Of a stretch of DNA of 64,000 bases, positions 11,241-21,016 are shown piece by piece. Every line of letters begins with the position of its first letter. Positions within the stretch are counted from its first letter, which is position 1. Both the position numbers and the translations under genes were made by a program. Source of the stretch: Xiphydria camelus (lineage: Eukaryota > Arthropoda > Insecta > Hymenoptera > Xiphydriidae); NCBI GenBank assembly GCA_963678675.1, contig OY783198.1, forward strand, positions 23,298,684-23,362,683, written 5' to 3'. A model generated the notes under the pieces. The model did not search any database and was not told where the DNA came from. It saw only the letters and a program-made list of their open reading frames with translations.

Positions 11241-14200
11241 TCTCTAGGTACGTCATCGAACCGCCCCTCTTCGAGCGTCAACCCAACCCCTTAGCTCGAT
11301 TCCGCAGCAATCTTGAAAATGTCACAATCGTGACAAATATATTCGCGCAAGCCGTTCGTAAAACTTGACGGATCTCGCGCGATCGGAGATTCGATGAAAT
11401 CGAAAATCATCAATCGCGTCGCGTAGAATTTCACGTAGAAGTGTCATTTTTTTACCGTCTATTTTTCGTTAGTATCGCCCAATTTCGATATCGAACGATT
11501 TTCTCCTCCGCCGTTCTTTTTCGTATCCTCTCTCAGATATTTCTCTCGAACTCTTAACCGTCCAAAGAGTCGCGGAGACGAGGAAGGAGATAAAGCCGTG
11601 GAATATTACGAGAAAAAACGGTTATAGGAGGGAAGAAAAAACTGTAGTATCTAGGTAGGTCGATAAGGGTAGCGCTCACAGTGGTAAGCAGCAAGGTAAT
11701 ATAGCGAAGTGACGAGGTAAAGTGCATACCACGGGTGAAGGAAGGTAAAGTGGGGGCCTCGAGGGTTGCGTTATTGAGGGAGCTTTCGCGGTTCAAGTCG
11801 GTGCCTTCTCGTCGATTGACGCGCGCCGCAGCGCCGGGCGCCTGACCCGACGTGCACTATTACTACTCGCGTGCTGAAATCGTTGGTAGCCTTCGGTCTT
11901 CGTCGGTCCATGGAATGATCGGCAAGGGGGTGAAAGGACAAAGTTCCCCTCTTTCCGGTAAAATGAATATTAATCATTAAAATCTAGATGTGCGCTCGAG
12001 GAAATGCTTACGCTTCTCGTCCTTCGCGAGAAATATCGAAAAGCGAGTTCTCGAACATACAAAATAAAGAAGTATTTAGAAGAGCTCATTTTCGGGGTAG
12101 CAAGTGAGTAAGAATTACAGGAATAATAGTTGCCGAGTTAGGTTGGTCGAGAAGGGAAACAACGGAAATCCCCTTCTTCCCCTCCCTCCACATGACAAAT
12201 GCAAATACACCGTAACATTTTTAAATTGAGGAGAAAAAAGAAATATATCATCGATCTACTTTTCTTTACGCCAATGAGACCAATGGGGCTTCTCAGGGGT
12301 GGTTGGGATTAATCCAGTTTACTCGCGACGTGTTTAGGGCTTCTCATGCAACTCTATCGCATACACGTATGTATCTATCTCAACGTTTCCTTATTCTCGA
12401 GCGAAACATTTTTGCATGCAAATCGATAGAACTTAGTTTCTGTAGGATACATCTGGTAGGATTGATCCGGAGGTCACGTCGACTCTAACATTCGCGATTC
12501 GACGTGCAAAGTGCCAACGTGACTTTCGAAAGCGCACAAAATGAGTAAAGCATCATTCGCGATTACACAAATTTTTTTCGCTTACTCTTTCTTAAGATTC
12601 ACGAAAAGCATCGTTTTACATTCTTCATTCGGAAGCATTCTACAGCTATAATAGCATATCAATCCGATACTGCAGTCTGTTGGCCGTACACTGTATTACG
12701 TAACACCTCCATTGCACAGTGGCGTAGATCGAACAGAAAACATATCGGGATATCGAGAGCATACATATATCCTGAAATAAACAGCTGATTAACAATTCTT
12801 TCAGTTGGAAATACGATGGAGATTCAAAAGTGAAAGACGAAGAGGAAAAGAACAAGGGGTGTGAAGAGAGCCACGAAGAATGATGATAACATAGGCAAGC
12901 CGTCTTATGTTTCTGTCTTATTTCATTGTAAAATTGCGATATGAAATATGACATAAACTTAAGGTGGTTACCTATATAATCGGCGTTTCGTCCCATCAAC
13001 CAAAGAAGATCGAAGAAAATAGTGTATAAATATTACATTCGTATATTCAAATAATTCCAACTTAAATGTTATCGTTTACTTGTAAAGTACCGAATTCAAT
13101 AAACATTAACTTTCTTCCAAATCTGCGTAAAATTTGGAAACGATATTCCAAGATTACCCTTCCCAAAGAATACGAAAAACAAGATTATCGTCACGTCTTT
13201 GATAAATTTTGAAATAACTATCTGTACGATATTCATCGATTATATATCTTTCCAAAATTGCACGAACGCGGAGTCCGAAAGTATCGATATGTTCGTCCAC
13301 GATGTAAATCTACTTTGGAGAAAGTGCGGGGTATAGACTATAAACCCTTTATATATACGGTCTCGAATTACGTTCTCCTATATCCCAGTAGGGGTACGAT
13401 GGGGGAGGGCGACGTGCCCCACTATATTCGACCTCGCGGAAACTCGACGAAAATCTTAGCGTGGAATCGTCCTCGTTAAATCTTTGTTAATTCAGTAGCA
13501 AACGAAACGACGGATCAGACAGTGGAAGAGGCACGCGTAAGAGCGGACAGACGCGAAGCCGAAGTAGGGGAGTGCTAAGCTGAATCCTGTCAAGTGTCCG
13601 AGAGCTTACTCGGCTAGTGTTACCCCGATGCGAGGGTGACGCGGAAGGAGGATCCGAGCACCCGTTTTTTATTTCCACGACTGGTCGCATTCCACCCTCG
13701 TTAGAATTCGATTCTCTCGGATCTATTCTTGCGAAAAGGACACCCGTTACACGCACTTCGACTCGTCTACGTTCCGTGCGTAACGCGTTACACATACCGG
13801 TGTGCCTTACCGTATCCAGAAAGGATCGGATATCTCTTGTTCGAAGTAATTGAAAAAGAAATTGTCGAAAGTTCTCGAAAAATATCGATACTGCCGATCG
13901 GCAAATATTTCTTCGTCGAAAGTCGTGTATAGCGACCGAATTCCATTTTATTTCCGAAGTTATTCCCCGTTTTTCGTGCACAGAAGTATACTAAAAATTG
14001 GGACCATTCGATTCTTTCGAAATAAATTCACGCGGAATTGAATAATTGAATCGGGTCATACGATAGCCTGCTATATATCGTACGAGATAATTGTTTTGGG
14101 TCGGTGCCGATATATATGCAAGATACGTTTTACGGATTCACTTCTTCGTAATATCGTTAAACACTACCACTGTCACCGCAAATGCGGAGAGAAGGTTAAG

Positions 14201-14498
14201 TTATGTAATGCAAGGGTGTTTATGCAACCGACAAAAGTCGCGCGTATGGGTATCTATATTCCTAGGGCATACGAGATTAAGAAGTTTTCCCATTACCGTT
14301 GAATAGGTTGAAATGAAAATGCAATAAATCGTCAGGCGACTACCCCCTTTCGTTTTAATTTTATTTTAAAGCTCTCCGAACCGATCAAGAGCCACTTAAT
14401 TTTCTCCTTCATGTCGCAAATACGATTTTCAGCCTGTAATACCGGTGTCCTTGTTTCCAAAGAAACACGTGTCTTGCATCATGTAACCCCGACATCCG

Positions 14499-14601
14499 AT
14501 TGGCGACTTCGACTCTAAAGCTGTCGGCCATTGGTCACTGGATTAGGTGACCACGTGGGGTTGCGGTATATAACCGGGGGTGGCCTAAGAAACTATCGGC
14601 A
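14499..14601 (+). promoter_or_regulatory. Core promoter, probably of the mir-210 primary transcript
   Basis: Inverted CCAAT boxes at 14499 and 14530, a CACGTG E-box at 14552-14557, a TATATAA box at 14567-14573 and an initiator-like GGCAGTT with its A at 14601, 34 bases from the start of the TATA box. This is the best-formed core promoter of the left third of the window. It points to the mir-210 hairpin 2.4 kb downstream on the same strand, with no other plus-strand gene between. The link to mir-210 is inference. Confidence 0.55.
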
Positions 14602-14879
14602 GTTGTGCAGGGACAGTGGACGAGAAAAAATGTGACGTCGACTCGTATTGTGTGGTGTCGATCGACGGGATAAATCGTTGCGACCAACGAAAGAGAGGGT
14701 GTTTTCAAATTTTCTAAATTCAAAATATCATACAGTCGAAATCGTGATCAATTTGCAAAAGGGAAGCCTATAAAAAGTACCGCTCAAATACATTTTCTAC
14801 ATAAACCGAAATCTACATTCCGCGGATTTTAAATTCTCTTCTAAACTTGCTTATCGTCGATGTCACCAGTCTCTTCAAA
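14601..14879 (+). ncRNA. Putative first exon of the pri-mir-210 host transcript
   Basis: The exon would start at the initiator downstream of the TATATAA box and end at a good donor, GTGAGT, at 14880. Reading frames inside are very short: an ATG near 14630 is followed at once by TGA, and a later ATG reaches the donor after seven codons. This suits a non-coding host RNA. A candidate acceptor on the way to the microRNA is the CAG ending at 16710. Exon limits are inferred. Confidence 0.35.
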
Positions 14880-16021
14880 GTGAGTACACGTGACACGTTA
14901 TTCCCGAAGGAAGCCTAAAAAATCTGTGAAACGGGTCCTATATATCTGCATACATTTGTGAGAAAACTTGAAGTCGTGAAGAGACCTCAACGAAGAGGTA
15001 CGAAAAAAATATATAGTGGTATAACGTGGTATTATCACGAGTCGCCGAAGGGAAACGTTCTTCCGCTTCGTACTCGAATCTTAAACCCGTTCCTCCGAAT
15101 TACCGAGTCTGCATAGATTTTAATGACGAGGGAAGTGCAAGGAACCCTGCGCAAAATTTCGAAAGTAAATTGGATAAAAATTGATTGAGCGTTTTCAAGC
15201 TGTAATTGGATGAAGTGTTTAGGGTAGAACAAGTTCCTTTTACTTGCCATAGTTCTCTTCTCTTCGATCTCGACCACCTTGTCATTTATTAGTTCTTCGT
15301 CGATGTTGATGTGAAACTTTCTTTAGATCAAAATATAGTCTTCAAATTTATTTCATTCTGTCTGTTTGAAAATTGCTCAACTCTGATCCATCGTCTACCA
15401 TACGTCGATAAGCATTCGAAAGGGAAATTATTCGTTTCCAACGAATCCTTGATTATCGTGTAATTTTGAATGCGTCCGAGTCGTTCGGGACCGAGTTTCA
15501 CCTCGTCAGGTGTTTCGCTCCACGCGTCCCTATTCCGTTCAATGTGAAAATACATACGCGAGAAACCGCGTGCAGAATCGGTCGAAGGAAAACTAGCCTG
15601 TTTCCCAGATACTATTTAAAGTCGTCGTGTCTATAGTCGGGCGAGAAACTTCAATGTTTGTAGCGTGACTATTGTGAATGATAGGACGGTAATCTGGATG
15701 GTAGTACGTGTACGTATTTACCAAGATCGAAGACCATACATTTTGTATACGATCTGAACTGTTCTACCCGTACGGCAGTCGCCAGATGTCTCGTCCCCAC
15801 AACTTGCCCTTTCTATGTCACCGCTGTATACGTATCTATCGTGCGTCAACTATTAACACCGTGTCACGTATTGTCTACCAGGATAGGTGGTTGGAGGAAC
15901 ATTTGTACAGAGTCCGACTTTAGTGTTATTATGGAAGACCCTCCTTCGTGACTTCCGGATAGCGAGAGGACGCAACAACGCGATAAAAATGTCAGCGGTC
16001 GAATCACATACATATTCCTCA

Positions 16022-16097
16022 TAGCTATGAGTATTACTACTCTTGGCTTCCGGGTAGTAATCGCGTCCAAAAGTATTATCATTATTGTTATTGTTAA

Positions 16098-16128
<31 letters not shown>

Positions 16129-16183
16129 ATATTTTTGGACGCGGTTACCACCCGGAAGCCAAGAGTAGTAATACTCACAGCTA
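16022..16183. mobile_element. MITE-like element with about 50-base inverted arms and GTT-repeat core
   Basis: The left arm (about 16022-16075) and right arm (about 16132-16183) are reverse complements over about 50 bases with only a few mismatches. The core is a GTT/ATT trinucleotide run. The valine- or isoleucine-rich open frames on both strands are just translations of this repeat. It lies inside the presumed mir-210 host intron. Confidence 0.65.
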
Positions 16184-16769
16184 TAATGACAATGGACGCG
16201 AAAACCTAAAATGTTTGATACATATTCCTGTTATCTTCTGTCAAAATTCGATCGCGTTGTGGAAGAATTTTCTAATTTTAAATGACTATCGAATATTTGT
16301 TATGCCGACGACATGTCATCTGTCGAAAAATTATGAGCACTTTCATATTATACCTATTAGCTGTATTGGTAAAGGGGTAGGTACACCGGTTTTTCGAAAG
16401 ACACCAGCAGGAGACTTGCGACGGGGGACGAACGTAGAGATAATTGCGGACGAACGAGTGTATTTAAAATTAAAACGAAAGGAAACATTAACCGACGATT
16501 ACGCGTTTGACGAGCCCCGAAAGGGAGAGCCTCGCGTGCTCGATATTCTTTAGTGCAGGACTCGTTTGGATGTTCGGTCGGGCAACATCCCGCCATGAAG
16601 AGAAACTGAATGAATGTTTTATTAATCGGACGGTAATAACGTCGACGATGTGGAAGGCGAACCCCTCAAATTGAATATGATCCATATTCAGGGTTTACCT
16701 GTAATTTCAGGCATTCGAATAAGTCCAAATTATTTATTTCCACCCAGTCACGACGTTTGTGGCAAACAG

Positions 16770-16822
16770 TTACTCTCTCTCCCTTTCCCTCTCCCTCTCC
16801 CTTTCTCTTTGTCTCTCTTTCT
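16770..16822. repeat. CT-rich low-complexity tract
   Basis: Imperfect repeats of CTCTCC and CCCTTT, directly visible. Confidence 0.8.
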
Positions 16823-16993
16823 GGCAAAGTCTCATTAAAAATTAGTCGCGAGTCGATCGAAATTTCTCGGTCGAGTTTCGGTAAAGCAGTTGAGAGAATT
16901 CCACAATTAATTTTTTTGTCCCCGCTTCCTTCTTCAATATTTCCTCTATACCACCGGAGGTGCTTCTTCCGCCTCTTTAGGTGGTGAATTGGA

Positions 16994-17068
16994 CCCCAGT
17001 GCAGCTGCTGGCCACTGCACAAGATTAGACATAAGACTCTTGTGCGTGTGACAGCGGCTATGATGGGG
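16994..17068 (+). ncRNA. mir-210: microRNA mir-210 precursor
   Basis: The region folds into a long hairpin: CCCCA at 16994-16998 pairs with TGGGG at 17064-17068, and the arms are complementary up to a terminal loop around 17024-17038. The 3' arm at 17040-17060 reads TTGTGCGTGTGACAGCGGCT plus A, which is the mature miR-210-3p of insects (seed TGTGCGT, shared with vertebrate miR-210). The 5' arm from 17003 matches the insect 5p product as I remember it. In Drosophila miR-210 acts in visual-system and clock neurons; in vertebrates it is the main hypoxia-induced microRNA. There is no protein-coding host here; the likely promoter is at 14567. Confidence 0.93.
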
Positions 17069-18546
17069 CTTCCATTATGCAGCTTAATATTTAACGTACG
17101 AAACGGGATACACCCCTCGAGGAGGAAGCAACCCGGCCACCGGAAGTAGCGTAAGACCTGCCGCCAGCCTCATCATAGGAAGACCTACCGTAACATTTGT
17201 CTAATACGGTATCACTTACGGAAACGGGATATCCCGATGCCCCTCCGCACATCCAGCTCGAAGAGAAAAAGGATTTGTCGAGTGATTTCCGCCAAGCGGT
17301 CAAGTTTGGCACGATAATGTGGGTCTCTTTTTTTCAAAATGAAAATACGCAACATCTACCGATCGAATAAAATTACCCTTCTCTCGGGAAAAAAAAGAAA
17401 ATTTATCCGGGGTATTTAAAGAAAACTTCCAACGAAAAACGGCTTTAAAGAAGAAAGAGATGACTCAAAAAAACGGCTTTTCAGACAAATAAATCTTTAT
17501 TGAATGCATGTTTCTCTCATTATGAACACAATTGAAATTGATCTCGTGAACTTAACCCTTAACTGGTATACTGGGGTCACTCCTGACCCCAAGCGCATTA
17601 AATCGTAACGTTAGACAAAATGTGTAGGGTCAAGAGTGAGAAACATATACCACAAGTAACATCTTTGTACCGGAGCGCTATTTCGCGCACACTGTGCTAC
17701 GATCGCTGTTGTGGCTGACTCATCAACGTATGTGTACGGTGTTTGAAATACAACATGATCAACTAAACTACGTAAACAGCAGAGCATTTCTGATGATAAG
17801 AGTGCAATAACCGAATATATCTTTTTTTTTCGTTATTATTTTGGAAACAGCCCATCAAGTTTCACGAGGTATCTTGAGTAGGAATATAGGCGCACGCGAT
17901 AGGTACTTATTCCGTGTATTGTACTTTCAGAGAAAGGGAGTCTCAAGGAACAGAGGATGGATATACTCGGTAAGTTCGACATTTACAGGTGACAGGGACC
18001 TCATCCAGATGTTAGAAACAGGTTAGTAGAAAACCAACTTTTGGGGTTCTCCACTTGCCTTACTTTGTCCTACTATAAGCTCATAAATATACAGCGTAGT
18101 AGGATAGGTTGCCTGATCGTAGAGGTAAGTATGAACCTGACGTTTTTCCAAAAATCGGAAATATGGCAGACACCCTTCCTTGTAGTTATATAATTCGTGT
18201 TATCATAGCGTATATTTTCAGACACCTTGTATACTCGATAAAAAAAATGAATCTTTGATGATCCATTAGTAGAACACGCTACTCGTACTTTTGTTCACAT
18301 AAAAACTTTTGTACATGTACATGAAAACATGTAGAGTCTATTGTCACTAAGTCTACACATTAGGCTATGTAAATACTGTTTCCCAATGCGTTGTTTATAG
18401 ATCTATCGCTCGAAGTAAGTCGTTGTCGCGGGGGAACTTGGATCGAAATTCACAGAATGGAAGCGATAATTCGGCGATACGAATAGCCTACTTTAAGGAA
18501 GTAATGATTGCGTCTTGCGATAATTATCTGCTCAACGCGTATACCA
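17069..18546. other. Intergenic region between mir-210 and the TTC17 remnant
   Basis: No coding exon recognised. It holds a TTAA-anchored, piggyBac-like repeat end at 17553-17590. At 17937-18015 a cluster of splice-like signals (acceptor before 17931, donor GTAAGT near 17970, acceptor before 17990) might belong to a downstream exon of the microRNA host RNA. Confidence 0.35.
17553..17600. mobile_element. Probable piggyBac-derived repeat end
   Basis: TTAACCCTTAACTGG followed by GGGGTCA, four bases, TGACCCC. A TTAA target followed by CCC and a small GGGGTCA palindrome is a pattern I associate with piggyBac-type non-autonomous elements of Hymenoptera. The other end was not located. Similar TTAACCCT starts occur near 37911, 38122 and 44690. 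Confidence 0.35.
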
Positions 18547-20028
18547 CTAATTATTCCTCGTTATTAAACGAAGCGTATAGATAGTTTCATCGAACAATAG
18601 CAAGCAAAGAATTGCTTGTAGTCTCAGACGCGCGTCGAGTGCCAGCGACGAGCGGTAAAAATGTACCTATCGCTTTCTCGAAATCACCCTGGCGAGAATA
18701 GCGAAGAAAACTAGACTGTGCGAAAGTGTAGCAAAACGATAAGAAATTCTGCAAAAGATGTAAACTCACCAGTATCGAGTAAAGATTGACAACGATAAAA
18801 TGATTTATCACAAAATCTGGCCCTATTACTAGCGCCCAATGAACTACGCGCAAAGCGTAATTGTCGAAACCGTGAGCGCTGAGTATATTATGTAGATATC
18901 AAACTCGTGAGAGGCACATCCTACATTTCTCTCTCTTTCGGCGTATTTACCAAGGCTTGATGAATACAATCTATCGCTCTTCGGCTATCGTCTTCTACGC
19001 GTCAGTAAAATGCTGCTGTTATCGCCAATGTCCATGGTGTAGTGTTCTGAAAAAAAGCAATAAAGAAAATCAACCTCGATATATTTATTTCTACAAAAAT
19101 GTTCCGTATTCATGTATATTTTTAACACTTTGATTACTTTTCGTAACGCCGTGGCGATTCTTGTTCCCAATTGTTGAACGGAGCCCCTGCCATAAGACCC
19201 AACCATTCCACAGCTCCAGGTTCCGTCATACGCGACAACTTTCGCGACAATACATCCATATACTCGTATCATCGGCCAGGTAATGAATATCAGGTATCCC
19301 ACCCTGGCAAATCGGTTGCTGATTGGAACCAGGTGGTACGGGTTTCGTATCGTCACTGATACTGTAAGTTCGAAGGGGTGGAATAGATAATGACGGGGAT
19401 AAAAAATCGTACACTCTCTCTCTCTTTCGCTGAGTAAAATACATACTCTCTCTCTCTTTCTCTCTCTATACTCCTAATCGTAATGTGATGTCGCATAGAA
19501 TGAGAAGCAAGTCAAGGTGTACATCGTGCATTTTTACACTCTGTAGGGCTCAAAGAGAATATCCCAGTTCTATCGGCCGAGTTGTCCTCGGTCATGGACA
19601 CGTAAAATCATCCAGAATGTGTCTCGGTTTCAAATTCTGAGACTCCTCACTCAATGAGATTCTCGTGTAAAATAGCTGTCAACTAAATTGAAGAAACGCG
19701 TCGGATGAAAACGTAACGGTCGGTATTTTAATCGCGAGTCTCATCACATTTTTTTAAACGCGTTTACTTAACTCACATTTTGTTCGGCTATCGCCAGACT
19801 TTCCAAATCCGATTCATCCGCGCCACTTTCAATTTCGGTCGACACGAGATTGTGGATGAAGCTCTGTCGTTTCCTCAATTTATCGCCCGCCCTGGTACAA
19901 CCTCGTGCTACCCGTCGATAATATTTTATTCAGCATCGCGGCCTCCAGCATGAAGACGTTGCCTTTAGACGCGGCTTTATTAGCATCGCCATTAAATTTT
20001 TTTCCAGATGAAGACCTTCTTGATTCAT
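18547..20028 (-). pseudogene. Decayed 3' exons of TTC17 (C-terminal TPR block)
   Basis: Five or more exon-like blocks keep splice sites and clear TTC17 similarity but cannot be translated through. Block 19777-20028 runs into TAA at 19880-19882 and continues with sense only after a one-base shift at a GGGCGGGC stretch. A block near 19510-19570 keeps SPTECKNA but ends in TGA (19512-19514). Block 19138-19361 starts in one frame and ends in another with LGTRIATAL. Block 18951-19046 aligns codon by codon with the family but has TGA (19002-19004) where tryptophan is expected in the Tyr-Trp-Arg motif. Block 18770-18920 has TAA near 18890 and a shift before NILSAHGFDNYA. The last block (18547-18748) changes frame after DFEKAI. 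Several independent lesions make sequencing error unlikely. Confidence 0.8.
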
Positions 20029-20417
20029 CTGTATACATATAAACGCATTACACTACTCGAATAAAGTTCTTTGTGCTTTTCTTTGAAAGTATGTAATTGG
20101 ATCTGATCAATTAACAGAAACTCATTAAATCATCTACATGTATATGAGTCGGCGTTGAACATTGCGGCTGTTTTTAAAAATCAGGTTGCCCAGTTACGTT
20201 GAATGAATATACCGATGCGTTTAAAACGGGATAAATTTCGACACCGCGAAATTATCTCGATCAGTCTTAAAAATAAATTATTACAGAAAGTAACAATTAC
20301 AGACGAAACGACGTAGCTGTTATCCAAAATTAAATGCTAAAAAGCACGAGGGTTAGAAGGCGAAAGAAAAACAGAAAGGAACGAGTAGACAAAATCGGGA
20401 ATAAAGTGTAGATATAT

Positions 20418-20423
20418 TTTATT
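20418..20423 (-). terminator. Poly(A) signal downstream of the truncated TTC17 stop
   Basis: AATAAA on the minus strand, about 600 bases after the stop at 21017 and before the decayed exons. It would give the shortened gene its own 3' end. Confidence 0.45.
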
Positions 20424-21016
20424 AAGCATTATCTAATACAAAAGGAATCCACACAGTGACAAACATCGCGTGCACTATAAAGTATTATCAAATTTCTATT
20501 GATATCTATTATGTTTGTGCTATTATTGTGCTGTCGGATAGGCATGGAAGTCGGTCTGGCAGACTCTACCAGACTATCAGCTAATATGATTGTCGTAATT
20601 AAAATAGTTGGTCCTCGAACGTTATCAAAATAATAACGTCTATAGAAACAGGGGTCTCTTACTTAAATCGATCTGAGATCTATCTTATTTATATCCTGAC
20701 GCCCGTTGCCGAGCGATATCACCTCAAAAGAAACAGAACCATTCGAGACGAAACGATTCGTCGATTAACAAATAAAACATAGTTAAGCGTATAACTTATA
20801 AAGATTCTCTTATAATATCACATGCCACAAAAACCACACAGGAGAGTTACGGGGATTAATTTGTAAAGAAAAAAAAACATAACATTCTACGTAACGCTTG
20901 AAAAAATTAAGAAAAGTAAATTACCAGTCGATGATAAATGTTATTATGACCCACGCGCGAATGCGTCTTTATATCTTACGCAGAAGATTACGCACGCGAA
21001 GACTGCTTTTGCAGAG

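Larger units (their letters stand above)
7731..14500. other. Non-coding region with scattered regulatory motifs
   Basis: No coding exon recognised. It contains CACGTG followed directly by a TATATAAG box at 8220-8234, an inverted CCAAT with a CRE at 8722-8748, a perfect X-box at 10026, two TATA-like stretches at 10609-10637 followed by a GTAAGC donor at 10676, and a CRE at 11233. From about 12 to 14.4 kb the sequence becomes AT-richer and I see nothing specific. Confidence 0.45.
14881..16990. other. Presumed host-transcript intron
   Basis: No coding exon seen. The stretch lies between the putative first exon and the mir-210 hairpin, and carries an E-box at 14887, the inverted-repeat element at 16022-16183 and a pyrimidine-rich tract near 16770-16822. 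Confidence 0.4.

Noticed and set aside
13487..13981. 164-residue minus-strand frame
   Set aside because: No domain, no splice partners, arginine-rich translation typical of CpG-rich non-coding DNA, and overlapped by plus-strand frames of similar quality.
15864..16209. Open frames with runs of Val/Ile and Thr on both strands
   Set aside because: They translate the GTT repeat core and the arms of the foldback element at 16022-16183.
17841..18026. Plus-strand frame ending GDRDLIQMLETG with splice-like borders
   Set aside because: Tempting acceptor and donor signals, but the intron implied would be 19 bases and no homology is recognised. Kept only as a possible host-RNA exon.
18985..19356. 123-residue minus-strand frame
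   Set aside because: Only short pieces match TTC17, and they lie in different frames; it crosses a splice donor. Part of the pseudogene, not a gene.
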